The notes below the pieces were generated by a model. It ran no database searches. It saw only the letters and a program-made list of their open reading frames with translations, and had not been told where the DNA came from. A program made the translations under genes and the position numbers. DNA of 64,000 bases from Methylocaldum sp. 14B (GTDB lineage: Bacteria > Pseudomonadota > Gammaproteobacteria > Methylococcales > Methylococcaceae), in the NCBI RefSeq assembly GCF_002005105.1, contig NZ_MSCV01000025.1:1-64000 (forward strand). Direction: 5' to 3'. Shown here in pieces: positions 1 to 8,817 of this stretch (position 1 is its first letter; each line of letters opens with the position of its first letter).

Positions 1-49
1 TTAAGTAAACACCCATGAACCGCAGCCAACTCGAATCCGGAGCATCCTC

Positions 50-730
50 ATGACCCAGCTTACGCTTGCCGCCTTGTTTTTCGTCGGCATTCATTTCTTG
101 ATCGCCGGCACCCGATGGCGGGATCGGCTGATCGAGAAATACGGCGAGCGGATCTACCGCATCGGTTTTTCCAGCCTTTCGCTGCTCGGCCTAGTCTGGC
201 TGATTTACGCCTACCGCCGTGCGCCTTACATCGAAACCTGGGGACAGCTCGCGTGGTTCAAACCCGTCGCGGCGCTTTTGATGCTGGTCGCTTTTTTCCT
301 GGCTGTCGTCGGCTTAACGACACCCAATCCGACTGCGGTAAACGGCGAATCTCTGCTCTCTGAAGCAGAGCCGGCACGAGGCATTCTGCGGATCACCCGT
401 CATCCCTTTCTTTGGGGAATCGGCCTGTGGGCCATCGTGCACCTGATCGCCAACGGCGATGCCGCAGCACTCGTGCTGTTCGGGTCCTTGCTGATCCTAA
501 CGATAGGTGGAACCCGCTCGATAGACGCCAAGCGTCAAAGGCACTTCGGAGAGCAATGGGCGAAATTCACGGCCGTTACGTCCAATATACCTTTCAACGC
601 CATCCGAGAAGGGCGCAATCAGCTCAAATTGACCGAGATCGGTTGGTGGCGCATCACGCTGGCCGTAGTGCTTTATCTCGCAATACTGCATTTCCACAGC
701 AAACTATTCGGAGTTTCGCCGCTCTTCTGA
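50..730 (+). CDS. NnrU family membrane protein
   Basis: Integral membrane protein of 226 residues with about six hydrophobic segments: near residues 5-20, 40-55, 72-90, 118-133, 137-152 and 198-213. It carries the family's central motif RITRHPFLWG near residues 114-123. NnrU proteins were named from a denitrification gene cluster and resemble isoprenylcysteine methyltransferase-type membrane proteins, but their biochemical role is not established. The ATG is preceded by GGAG about 8 bp upstream. No nitrite or nitric oxide reductase gene lies nearby, so a denitrification role is not supported by context. The family call is firm and the function is open. Confidence 0.85.
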   Translation: MTQLTLAALFFVGIHFLIAGTRWRDRLIEKYGERIYRIGFSSLSLLGLVWLIYAYRRAPYIETWGQLAWFKPVAALLMLVAFFLAVVGLTTPNPTAVNGESLLSEAEPARGILRITRHPFLWGIGLWAIVHLIANGDAAALVLFGSLLILTIGGTRSIDAKRQRHFGEQWAKFTAVTSNIPFNAIREGRNQLKLTEIGWWRITLAVVLYLAILHFHSKLFGVSPLF

Positions 731-732
731 GT

Positions 733-885
733 TTATTAATCTGGCCCGTAAATACCCTCCTGGTATTTCGGGCCGGCGCCCAGGCCGCTACACGCTTAGG
801 CCTTGGCTCACGAGGCTGGTCGCCGCGCCGGGGCGCATCCCTGCCCCGGATTAACCCGGTCTATATTGATAGGCCGGGTTAATAA
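733..885 (+). repeat. Five-hairpin dispersed repeat, copy 1
   Basis: This is one of four copies of an element of about 150 bp (others at 4185-4333, 4334-4464 and 63053-63202). It begins TTATTAAT and ends TTAATAA. In order it holds a CCCGTAAATACC/GGTATTTCGGG stem, an AGGCC/GGCCT stem, a stem around GGTCGCC, a CCGGGGC/GCCCCGG stem and a long A/T-plus-GC terminal palindrome ending ACCCGG...CCGGGT. This copy has several base changes relative to copy 4 and its terminal palindrome is imperfect. It lies just 3' of the nnrU-like gene and 70 bp upstream of the next gene. Confidence 0.9.
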
Positions 886-954
886 CAGCACCGGGATCAA
901 GTCCCGAAATTTTGCATCGAAACTTGAGATTCTTGAAATTTAGGAGTCACGGCA

Positions 955-1161
955 ATGAACGACGATACTTTCAACATGGACATCCGCAAGTTCCTGAAAA
1001 AGGTCGGTGTGACTTCGCAGCGGGAGATCGAGCTGGCCGTGCACGACGCGCTGCAAGCCGGCAAGCTCGTCGGAAACGAGAAATTCGCCGTCAAGATGAC
1101 CTTGGAAGTTCCGGCCCTGAACATCCATCACGTCATAGACGGCGAGATCGCTCTGGAGTAG
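955..1161 (+). CDS. DUF6494 family small protein
   Basis: A 68-residue soluble protein starting MNDDTFNMDIRKFLKKVGVTS, a pattern I recognise from the short DUF6494 family of proteobacteria. The N-terminal half is predicted helical and basic; the C-terminal half alternates hydrophobic residues as in a small beta sheet. No catalytic motif is visible and the function is unknown. The ATG has AGGAG 8 bp upstream, a good ribosome binding site. It stands alone, separated from nnrU by repeat copy 1 and from moaA by a MITE-like element. Confidence 0.75.
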   Translation: MNDDTFNMDIRKFLKKVGVTSQREIELAVHDALQAGKLVGNEKFAVKMTLEVPALNIHHVIDGEIALE

Positions 1162-1178
1162 TCCCTTCAAACACGTTC

Positions 1179-1198
1179 GTCGGCAAAGGATTGCCGAC
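1179..1198 (+). terminator. Hairpin after the DUF6494 gene
   Basis: A perfect 8-bp stem GTCGGCAA/TTGCCGAC with an AGGA loop lies 17 bp after the stop codon. The flanks TTCG and CGAA can add weak pairing. No T-run follows, so it may be a Rho-associated or RNA-stabilising hairpin rather than a classical intrinsic terminator. Confidence 0.4.
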
Positions 1199-1291
1199 CT
1201 ACGAATGGGTACGGGCGGTGTCCCCGTCCACGCCGCTATAAAGCGATGAAAAACGCTCTAGCGCGCCGCCCCTCGACGGCGGGCTCAGCCG

Positions 1292-1701
1292 CAATGCTAT
1301 TAAGTTAAGCCGTCATTCCGGCAGGGATTGCTCACCCCATCCCTGGGGTTCGTCCTACGGACCGTGCTCCGCACGTCCAAATTTGCTCCTGGCAAATTTG
1401 TGCCGGACAAATCGGCAGGGCGAGGCGCAATGCGGCGAGCGGGCAGGCCAGGGAAGGACTGCCCCGGACTCGCGAGCGAAGCGGGACGGCGTAGCGTGGC
1501 GAGGCCGATTTGCACACGAAGCGCCCGTAGGGTGCCGCACAGGGACTGTGCGGCATGAATCCAGTGCACAAGGAAGTGATCGGCCTCTGCCGTCCATGGC
1601 TTTTGGACCCCGGCATTCCAATCGCAAACGGTGTCTTCGGGAGCACCGAAGCCACCCTTCCCTGCCGGGGTGACGTCATTCGTCTTAACTTAACGGCATT
1701 G
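1292..1701. mobile_element. MITE-like element with TTAAGTTAAG termini
   Basis: The left end reads CAATGCTATTAAGTTAAG and then a CCGTCATTCCGGCAGGG module. The right end is the inverse: CCCTGCCGG, then CTTAACTTAACGGCATTG. The interior is a chain of hairpins: ACCGTGCTCCGCACGT, AAATCGGC (1409-1416) paired with GCCGATTT (1503-1510), TGCCGCACA/TGTGCGGCA near 1532-1555, and a stem around GGTGTCTTCGG. No coding frame is convincing. The 11-bp GGGCTCAGCCG occurs directly outside both ends (1281-1291 and 1702-1712), which looks like a target-site duplication. The right copy contains the moaA stop codon. The element fills most of the 1162-1705 gap. Confidence 0.65.
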
Positions 1702-1705
1702 GGGC

Positions 1706-2707
1706 TCAGCCGCCGGTAGCGTTCATGTGGCGGAAGATGACGGGCTGTGCCTTGATGTCGAAATAATGCCGTTCGGGCTTGATCGCCATCGAATCGACGA
1801 TCGCATGTTTCAGCTTGTGCATATCGCCGGGATTGGCTCGCAAGACCCGTTTCAGATCTATCGAGTGTTCGTTGCCCAGACAGAGCAGCAACCGGCCTTC
1901 GGCCGTCACTCTCACGCGGTTGCAGGTTCCGCAGAAATTGTGGCTGTGCGGGGATATGAACCCCACACGTGTGTGGGTGCCGGACACGCGGTAATAACGG
2001 GAAGGTCCGCCTGTGGTTTCCGGCGTGGGCAGCAGGACAAAACGCCGGTCGAGATCCCGCTTGATGTCGTCGCTGGAATAATACTCCTCGGCACGGTCGT
2101 GCCCATCGACCGCGCCCAGCGGCATCTCTTCGATGAAGCTAATGTCGATGTTCTTGGCGATCGCATAGTCGACCAGATCGCTCACCTCGTCATGGTTGCG
2201 ATTCTTGAGCACGACGGCATTGATTTTGAGTCGTTCGAAACCGGCATCCAGCGCGGCGTCGATCCCGCGGAGCACCTGATCCAAGTCCCCTATCCGGGTC
2301 ATCTTCCGGAACCGGTCGCCATCCAGCGAATCGAGACTGACATTGATGCGCTTTACTCCGGCGGACTTCAGCAGCAATGCGGTTTTTTCCAGCTGCGATC
2401 CGTTGGTCGTCAAAACCAGCTCTCTCAAGCCCCGCAGCTTGCCGATTTCTTGCAATAGATCGACCGCGCCCTTGCGCACCAGGGGCTCTCCGCCCGTGAT
2501 GCGTATCTTTTCGACGCCGAGTTCCACGAACGCCGTGGCGACGGCCAGGATTTCCTCGAGCGTCAAGATCTGAGCGCGGGGCAAAAAAGCCATGTCCTCG
2601 CTCATGCAATAAATGCAGCGAAAGTCGCAGCGGTCGGTGATGGAAATGCGAACGTAACTGATACGCCGCCCGAAGCGGTCTATCAATTGCGCGGGTAAAG
2701 CCGCCAT
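1706..2707 (-). CDS. moaA: GTP 3',8-cyclase MoaA
   Basis: Radical SAM enzyme that, with MoaC, turns GTP into cyclic pyranopterin monophosphate, the first step of molybdenum cofactor synthesis. The 333-residue length is typical. The N-terminal SAM cluster is C27, C31 and C34. A second [4Fe-4S] cluster is supplied by the C-terminal motif FCGTCNRVR...LLLCLG. The protein ends in Gly-Gly, the conserved tail that enters the active site. The gene is isolated; no other moa gene is in the window, although a molybdate/tungstate-type transporter ATPase lies at the far end. No strong ribosome binding site precedes the ATG. Its stop codon lies inside the 11-bp repeat flanking the adjacent MITE-like element. 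Confidence 0.97.
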   Translation of the reverse strand: MAALPAQLIDRFGRRISYVRISITDRCDFRCIYCMSEDMAFLPRAQILTLEEILAVATAFVELGVEKIRITGGEPLVRKGAVDLLQEIGKLRGLRELVLTTNGSQLEKTALLLKSAGVKRINVSLDSLDGDRFRKMTRIGDLDQVLRGIDAALDAGFERLKINAVVLKNRNHDEVSDLVDYAIAKNIDISFIEEMPLGAVDGHDRAEEYYSSDDIKRDLDRRFVLLPTPETTGGPSRYYRVSGTHTRVGFISPHSHNFCGTCNRVRVTAEGRLLLCLGNEHSIDLKRVLRANPGDMHKLKHAIVDSMAIKPERHYFDIKAQPVIFRHMNATGG

Positions 2708-2832
2708 AGTCTAGTCATTCCGATCGGGTAGGTTCGAAAGCTTAAATCACGATTTTCCCACGAAGGCGGCCCAATAGCCAAGCAAATCACTCAGGATTTC
2801 ATCTCCATCTTCTTCCGTTCATAAAGTCCCGG

Positions 2833-4038
2833 TTAAGAAACCTCCAGCGCCTTTCGAACGTCCGTCGCCCAGCGGATCGATTCCACGTAAGCGCTCGCCG
2901 GTACGCCCTGTTCAAACTTGCAACCCTGAATTTCACCGGGCTCGGCGCGCTCGAATGCAATCGCGGCGCGGAGCACATCGCCGATCGGGCCGCTACCATG
3001 CAGCAGCGCCTCATCGATGCGGTCATCGAGGTTCAAGTGTCGCAGAATGTCCTCCTTGGGAACGTCCATGACGGCGTCCAGCAGGGAAAATAACCCGGTT
3101 ATGTAATAAAGCTCGGTATTTGGCCGTTTCATTCGTTCGGCCAGCAGCTCGCAGGTTCGCGCCCGTACCAGTGCCGTGGTCAGCAACTCGCGCGGGCGGT
3201 AATCGACGGAATTGACCAGAATGACCGACGCCCAGTTTTTGATCCGCTGTACGCCGAAGAAAATCACGGCCCGGCGGATCGAGTCGATCCGCTTCGTCAC
3301 ACCGAAAAATGCGGCATTGACTAATCGGAGCAGCTTATAACTCAGGGTCATATCGCGCGTGATGATCGCCTCGGCCTCGGCGACGTCGACCTTTGGACTT
3401 TGGAGCCGCGCAAGCAGTTCGAGCACGGCCAGGCGGTTTCCCGGTATATCGCAACTGCGCAAATGTCGGGGCCGCTCGAAAAACATGCCTTCGTAATAAT
3501 CGAAACCCAGCTTGCGGAAACGATCGTATTCGTCCGGCGTTTCTATGTCTCTCACCAGAAGATGCAGATTTTGGTCGTGGCGGGCCGTCCAACTGATCTT
3601 AAAACCGTTCAGCTTTCTGGCATCCAGGGAGCAGATCGATACGAAGTCGGCCTCGCGCCTAAGTTCGACCAAATCGCAGGACGGATTATGAAGCGCGATG
3701 GTAAAACCCTCGTCGGCCAGGCGGGATACGGTTTCCTCCGCCGCACTATCATTCAAGACGTCTCCCGATACCGCCAGAACCACCTGGGACTTCGGCCAGG
3801 CCAATCCTTCGCATACGGTTAAAGAAGTGGACGGCACCCGGAGCATCGCTCGGCTATCGCCGACCAAATCTCTCAAATCCAGCGCCTGGCCGGCCTGCCG
3901 CACCGCTTCGGTCCACCGATCTTCGCTGTCTTTGGTCCCTACGCTCAGAGCTTCACCGCTGCAAAAGCTAAGCTCGTAGCCGTATACATCGAGAGTGTGC
4001 GTGTATATGGGCACACGGCCGATCAACCCATCGAACAT
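2833..4038 (-). CDS. EAL-HDOD signalling protein with degenerate EAL domain
   Basis: A 401-residue regulator of the YuxH type. The N-terminal third resembles an EAL c-di-GMP phosphodiesterase (MFDGLIGRVPIYTHTLDVYGYELSF) but the catalytic E-x-L-x-R is reduced to GYELSF and later metal ligands are absent, so enzymatic activity is unlikely. The C-terminal HDOD domain (about residues 190-390) has the typical LLRLVNAAFFG and HAxx-less helical pattern. HDOD proteins act as signalling scaffolds in motility, cell cycle and stress responses. I chose the ATG at 4038 because GGGGGAGAC lies just upstream; an in-frame start at 4092 exists but lacks support. Confidence 0.85.
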   Translation of the reverse strand: MFDGLIGRVPIYTHTLDVYGYELSFCSGEALSVGTKDSEDRWTEAVRQAGQALDLRDLVGDSRAMLRVPSTSLTVCEGLAWPKSQVVLAVSGDVLNDSAAEETVSRLADEGFTIALHNPSCDLVELRREADFVSICSLDARKLNGFKISWTARHDQNLHLLVRDIETPDEYDRFRKLGFDYYEGMFFERPRHLRSCDIPGNRLAVLELLARLQSPKVDVAEAEAIITRDMTLSYKLLRLVNAAFFGVTKRIDSIRRAVIFFGVQRIKNWASVILVNSVDYRPRELLTTALVRARTCELLAERMKRPNTELYYITGLFSLLDAVMDVPKEDILRHLNLDDRIDEALLHGSGPIGDVLRAAIAFERAEPGEIQGCKFEQGVPASAYVESIRWATDVRKALEVS

Positions 4039-4184
4039 ACTGTCTCCCCCACCGTATTTCGTCCAAAATGAAACCAAGCAAGAGGCTAGCACAAGAAACT
4101 TTCATGCGCTCGACGTGTTGTCGCCGCGTGGAATGACGACCAAAATCGGCCGACTACCGGTCGTTTAGCCTGCTCCGGAATAAT

Positions 4185-4333
4185 TTATTAATCAGGCCCG
4201 TAAATACCCTCCTGGTATTTCGGGCCGCCGCCCAAGCCGGTACACGCCCGGCCTGGGCTCACGCGGCTTGTCGCCGCGCCGGGGCATCCCTGCCCCGGAT
4301 TAACCCGACCTATATTTATAGGCCGGGTTAATA
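4185..4333 (+). repeat. Five-hairpin dispersed repeat, copy 2
   Basis: Full-length copy in the divergent gap between the HDOD gene and sucA, in the same orientation as the others. It starts TTATTAAT and ends in the terminal palindrome with one mismatch (ACCCGAC opposite GCCGGGT). All five stems are present, including AGCC/GGCCT-type stem two and CGCGGC/GCCGCG stem three. It abuts copy 3 head to tail. Confidence 0.92.
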
Positions 4334-4464
4334 TCGATCAGACCCGTAAATACCCTCCTGGTCTTTCGGGCCGCCGCCCAGGCCGGTTACACGCTTAGGC
4401 CTAGCTCACGCGGCTGATCGCCGCCCCGGATTAACCCGGCCTAATTTAGAAGCCGGGTTAATAA
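4334..4464 (+). repeat. Five-hairpin dispersed repeat, copy 3 (shortened)
   Basis: Tandem neighbour of copy 2, about 131 bp. It begins TCGATCAGACCCG instead of the usual TTATTAATCAGGCCCG and lacks most of the CCGGGGC/GCCCCGG stem, going straight from the GATCGCCGCCCCGG segment to the terminal palindrome. That palindrome is also altered (GGCCTAATTTAGAAGCC). The differences show the copies are not a recent duplication. Confidence 0.85.
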
Positions 4465-4739
4465 CGTAGACTTAGACTGTGACGGACGTGGACGGAAACA
4501 ACGGACTGCCGCAATGGCGAGAAACGACGGCACCGGTGCCGTGTCGGTCCCTCCGGCAGCTTGGTAGCAGGAAATTTTCCGGGCTTTATCGGAGATAAAA
4601 CTCGGCTCAAAATTGTCTTTAAGTATACGCATACGTATACGCGTCCCACAGTCTGGCCAAACGGACTGACCACCACACGGTAGGCGCAAGACCTTCGTTT
4701 AAAATCTCAAAGAACGGGACGGACACACGAGACAACCTA
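4465..4739 (+). promoter_or_regulatory. sucA upstream region
   Basis: About 275 bp without a gene before sucA. It holds the alternating motif GTATACGCATACGTATAC near 4623-4640, a near-palindrome that could be a regulator site or a promoter feature. I could not place convincing -35 and -10 boxes. The sucA ATG has only a weak ribosome binding site (ACGAGACAACCTA). Confidence 0.3.
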
Positions 4740-7592
4740 ATGAATAAGCTCTTACAACTCTTTAAAGACGCATCGGCTTTCAGCGAAGACAACGTCGGTT
4801 TTCTCGAAGATCTCTACGAGAGATTCTTGCGGGATCCCGAGTCCGTCGATGAAAGCTGGCGGGAGAAATTCCGGTCGATCCAGCACGAATTGACAAGAGA
4901 GGAGCCCGCAGCCGAAAGAGAGCGCCGCGTCATCAAAGCGGCAATCGGGGAATCCGAAGCGGAAGAAATGCTGCGCAAGCAATCCGCTGTAGACCGGCTG
5001 ATTTATCAATACCGAACCCGCGGCCATCAGTCCGCCGACAACAACCCGTTAAAGCTATCCCCCCCGGCAGCGCTGAAGGATTTGGACCCTGCCCATTACG
5101 AGCTGAGCGAAGATGAGCTGGACCGTCCGTTTTACATCGACATCCTGCGAAGCCCGGAACGGCTGCCATTGCGCGAGATTCTCTCGATGCTGCGGCAGAC
5201 CTATTGCGGACACGTCGGTGCGGAATACACGCATATCGTCGACAGCGACATCAAGCGATGGATCCAAAAGCGGCTGGAAAGCACGCGCGCCCGCGGAAAC
5301 TTCAGTGCCGAGGAAAAGAAATGGATGCTGAAGCTCCTTACCGCCGCCGAGGGTATAGAAAAATACCTGCATCGGAAGTACGTGGGCCAAAAGCGGTTCT
5401 CGCTCGAAGGGGCGGAAAGCCTGATTCCGCTGCTGGACGATCTGATCCAGCGGGCAGGCGAAAAAGGAACCAAGGAAATCGTGATGGGCATGGCCCACCG
5501 AGGGCGGCTGAATGTGCTCATCAACATCCTTGGGAAAAAGCCCAGCTCGCTATTTCAGGAGTTCGAAGGCATATATCCGAACGCACCGCCATATGCCAGC
5601 GCAGGCGACGTGAAATATCACATGGGCTTCTCATCGGACATCGAAACGGGCGGCGGCATGGTGCATCTTGCCCTGGCCTTCAATCCTTCGCATCTCGAAA
5701 TCATCGATCCGGTCGTGGAAGGTTCCGTGCGCGCACGCCAGGACCGGCGCGAGGACGAAGACGGCGAGACCGCCGTACTCCCGGTCCTGATTCACGGCGA
5801 CGCCGCTTTTGCGGGGCAAGGCGTCGTCATGGAGACGCTCAACATGGCCGAAACCCGTGCTTATACGACGGGTGGAACCATACATGTCGTCATTAATAAC
5901 CAGATCGGCTTCACCACCAGCAACCCGTTCGATGCCCGATCCACGCTGTATTGCACCGATGTTGCGAACATGATTCAGGCGCCGGTTTTTCACGTAAACG
6001 GCGACGATCCCGAAGCGGTGCTCTATGTCACCCGGCTCGCTCTCGATTATCGGATGAAATTCAAGCGAGACGTGGTGATCGATCTTATCTGCTATCGCCG
6101 CCACGGGCATAACGAGGCGGATGAACCGGCTGTGACTCAACCTTCGATGTACCGGTTTGTCCGCAACCATCCGCCGGTTCGGAAGCTTTACGCCGACCGA
6201 TTGATCGCCGAAGGAGTGGTAACCCCCGACGTCGTCCAGCGCATGGAGGAGGATTACCAAAATGGTCTGAAGAAAGACGAAACATTCCTCCGGCCGATCG
6301 TTCACGACGCCATGAGCTACTACAAAACCCGCTGGGATCACTACCTCGGCACCGAGTGGACGCTGCCCTGCGATACAGGTTTGCCACAGAAAACGATTCA
6401 AGACCTGTCGCAGCGACTGATCGGCATTCCGCCGGGATTTGCCCTTCATCCGCGTGCGGCGGCGATCATGGAAAGCCGGCGCAAAATGGCGGCCGGGGAA
6501 ATACCTCTCGACTGGGGATATGCTGAAACTCTGGCCTATGCCTCGCTGCTGACCGAGGGTTACGCCGTACGTTTGACCGGTCAAGACGTGGGACGCGGAA
6601 CGTTTTTTCATCGTCACGCAACTCTGTATGACCAAGATTCCGGCGATACCTATATTCCGCTTCAGAACCTCAGCGACAACCAGGCGCGTTTTTACATTTA
6701 CGACTCGCTGCTGTCCGAAGAAGGCGTGCTCGGGTTCGAATACGGCTACAGCAGCTCCGAGCCTGACACCCTGGTCATTTGGGAAGCCCAATTCGGAGAC
6801 TTCGCCAACAATGCCCAGGTTGTGATCGATCAATTCATCACCTCGGGAGAGACCAAATGGGGACGGCTCAGCGGACTGACCATGCTTCTGCCACACGGCT
6901 ACGAAGGCCAGGGCCCCGAACATTCATCGGCCCGGATCGAGCGCTATCTGCAACTATGCGCCGAACAGAACATTCAGGTGTGCGTGCCGACGACACCGGC
7001 TCAGATCTTTCATCTTTTGCGCCGGCAGATGCTGCGACCTTACCGGAAGCCGCTGATCATCATGACGCCCAAAAGCCTGCTGCGGCACAAATTGGCCACG
7101 TCGCGGCTGGAAGAATTGTCGGACGGAAGCTTCCGCAACATCATCGGCGAAATCGACGCCCATGACCCGGCCAAGATCACCCGCGTCATCCTCTGCACCG
7201 GCAAGGTGTTCTACGATCTTCTGGAGACTCGGCGCAAGGAAAACCTTCACCACGTCGCCATTATCCGCATAGAGCAGCTCTATCCCTTTCCTTACGATCT
7301 CTTCATGCAGGAACTGGCGGCTTACCCCCAAATGAAAGAATTGATCTGGTGTCAGGAAGAACCGGAAAATCAGGGCGCGTGGCACCAGATCAAGCACCGC
7401 TTCCTGAGCCTGCTGGAAAAGGACATCGTCCTCAGCTATGCTGGACGGCCGATGTCTGCTGCGCCCGCCGTAGGCCAATTCCACCGGCATTTGGAGCAGC
7501 AGAAGAAAGTTGTCGAAGACGCATTGTTTGGAACCGTGCCCCGTCAAGAGCCTTTAGGAATAGTTCATGCGCATCGAAGTCACCGTGCCTAA
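4740..7592 (+). CDS. sucA: 2-oxoglutarate dehydrogenase E1
   Basis: Thiamine-diphosphate-dependent E1 subunit (950 residues) that decarboxylates 2-oxoglutarate and passes the succinyl group to the E2 lipoyl arm in the TCA cycle. The N-terminal segment has the [17 protein letters not shown] pattern. H253 sits in the HRGRLNVL motif, the [10 protein letters not shown] cofactor segment is near residue 420, and [11 protein letters not shown] follows. The C-terminal transketolase-like half contains [17 protein letters not shown], typical of the family. It overlaps sucB by 26 bp, so the two are translationally coupled. No lpd (E3) follows, so E3 must come from elsewhere. Confidence 0.98.
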   Translation: MNKLLQLFKDASAFSEDNVGFLEDLYERFLRDPESVDESWREKFRSIQHELTREEPAAERERRVIKAAIGESEAEEMLRKQSAVDRLIYQYRTRGHQSADNNPLKLSPPAALKDLDPAHYELSEDELDRPFYIDILRSPERLPLREILSMLRQTYCGHVGAEYTHIVDSDIKRWIQKRLESTRARGNFSAEEKKWMLKLLTAAEGIEKYLHRKYVGQKRFSLEGAESLIPLLDDLIQRAGEKGTKEIVMGMAHRGRLNVLINILGKKPSSLFQEFEGIYPNAPPYASAGDVKYHMGFSSDIETGGGMVHLALAFNPSHLEIIDPVVEGSVRARQDRREDEDGETAVLPVLIHGDAAFAGQGVVMETLNMAETRAYTTGGTIHVVINNQIGFTTSNPFDARSTLYCTDVANMIQAPVFHVNGDDPEAVLYVTRLALDYRMKFKRDVVIDLICYRRHGHNEADEPAVTQPSMYRFVRNHPPVRKLYADRLIAEGVVTPDVVQRMEEDYQNGLKKDETFLRPIVHDAMSYYKTRWDHYLGTEWTLPCDTGLPQKTIQDLSQRLIGIPPGFALHPRAAAIMESRRKMAAGEIPLDWGYAETLAYASLLTEGYAVRLTGQDVGRGTFFHRHATLYDQDSGDTYIPLQNLSDNQARFYIYDSLLSEEGVLGFEYGYSSSEPDTLVIWEAQFGDFANNAQVVIDQFITSGETKWGRLSGLTMLLPHGYEGQGPEHSSARIERYLQLCAEQNIQVCVPTTPAQIFHLLRRQMLRPYRKPLIIMTPKSLLRHKLATSRLEELSDGSFRNIIGEIDAHDPAKITRVILCTGKVFYDLLETRRKENLHHVAIIRIEQLYPFPYDLFMQELAAYPQMKELIWCQEEPENQGAWHQIKHRFLSLLEKDIVLSYAGRPMSAAPAVGQFHRHLEQQKKVVEDALFGTVPRQEPLGIVHAHRSHRA

Positions 7593-8817
7593 TCTGCCCG
7601 AGTCCATCACCGACGCGACCTTGCTCGACTGGCGTAAACAGCCGGGCGATACGGTGCAGAAAAGCGAGACTCTCGTCGACCTGGAAACCGACAAGGTGAT
7701 CCTCGAAGTTCCCGTGCCGGACAACGGCGTGCTGCAGGAAATCCGACACGCCAAGGGTGACGTGGTCGGGAGCGGTGAGCTTCTGGCGGTCATTGAAACA
7801 GAGGCCCGTCCCGCGGTCGCCGAAACTGCCGCGCCCCCGGAAATACCGGCAAAGCCGGAACCGGCGGCTGTGCCCGAGGCGGTACCCAGACCCGTGAGGT
7901 TCGCCCAACCCATGGGACCTTCGGTACGCAGGCTGATCATGGAGCATAACCTCGATCCGGCGCAGATAAAAGGCACGGGACGCGAGGGCCGTTTGACCAA
8001 GCAGGACGTCCTGGATTATCTGGAATCGCAAAAACGCAAGACCGTCGAAGCGGTTGCGCCGGCTCGGAGGCCGGAGCCGGCACCGAAGGAGAGACCCGAG
8101 GTCAGAGCGACGGAAGGCCGGGGCGAACGACGTGTGCCGATGACCCGGCTTCGAGCCCGCATCGCAGAGCGCATGATCGAGGCGCAACACACGACCGCAA
8201 CATTGACCACATTCAACGAAGTCAATCTGCAGAAGATCTTCGACCTGCGGAATCAGCACCGCGCACGTTTCGAGCAGGAATATAAGATCAAGCTGGGCTT
8301 CATGTCCTTTTTCGTCAAGGCGGCGGTGGAAGGCCTCAGACGCTTTCCGATCATCAACGCTTCGATCGACGGAAACGACATCGTCTACCACGATTATTAC
8401 GACATCGGCATCGCAGTATCCACCGATCGCGGGCTAGTGGTGCCGATCCTGCGTGACGCCGACCGTCTCAATTTCGCCGAAATCGAAAAGGCGATCATCG
8501 ATTTTTCACAAAAAGCGCGGGACGGCAAACTCAGCTTCGAAGAGTTGAGCGGCGGCACGTTCACCATCACCAACGGCGGCATTTTCGGATCGATGCTCTC
8601 GACCCCGATCCTCAATCCGCCGCAGAGCGCCATTCTCGGCATGCACGTCATCAAGGACCGGCCAGTGGTCGAGGACGGACAGATCGTGATTCGACCGATG
8701 ATCTACCTGGCCCTTTCCTACGATCATCGCATCATCGACGGCCGCGAAGCCGTGACTTTTCTGTTCACGTTAAAGGAACTGCTGGAAGATCCGGTCAGAT
8801 TGCTACTGAAGATCTGA
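7567..8817 (+). CDS. sucB: Dihydrolipoyl succinyltransferase E2
   Basis: E2 core of the 2-oxoglutarate dehydrogenase complex, 416 residues. It has a lipoyl domain at residues 1-77 with the lipoyl lysine at K43 in ETDKVILEV. An Ala/Pro/Glu-rich linker leads to a peripheral subunit-binding domain around 118-152 ([19 protein letters not shown]). After a second flexible linker comes the catalytic domain, with the active-site H387 and D391 in [14 protein letters not shown] lies 8 bp before the ATG, inside the end of sucA. Its last 15 bp overlap the convergent histidine kinase gene. Confidence 0.97.
   Translation: MRIEVTVPNLPESITDATLLDWRKQPGDTVQKSETLVDLETDKVILEVPVPDNGVLQEIRHAKGDVVGSGELLAVIETEARPAVAETAAPPEIPAKPEPAAVPEAVPRPVRFAQPMGPSVRRLIMEHNLDPAQIKGTGREGRLTKQDVLDYLESQKRKTVEAVAPARRPEPAPKERPEVRATEGRGERRVPMTRLRARIAERMIEAQHTTATLTTFNEVNLQKIFDLRNQHRARFEQEYKIKLGFMSFFVKAAVEGLRRFPIINASIDGNDIVYHDYYDIGIAVSTDRGLVVPILRDADRLNFAEIEKAIIDFSQKARDGKLSFEELSGGTFTITNGGIFGSMLSTPILNPPQSAILGMHVIKDRPVVEDGQIVIRPMIYLALSYDHRIIDGREAVTFLFTLKELLEDPVRLLLKI

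Noticed and set aside
5631..6923. 430-residue open frame on the minus strand inside sucA
   Set aside because: It is antisense to a fully conserved sucA and its translation has no family character; long mirror frames are common in GC-rich genes.
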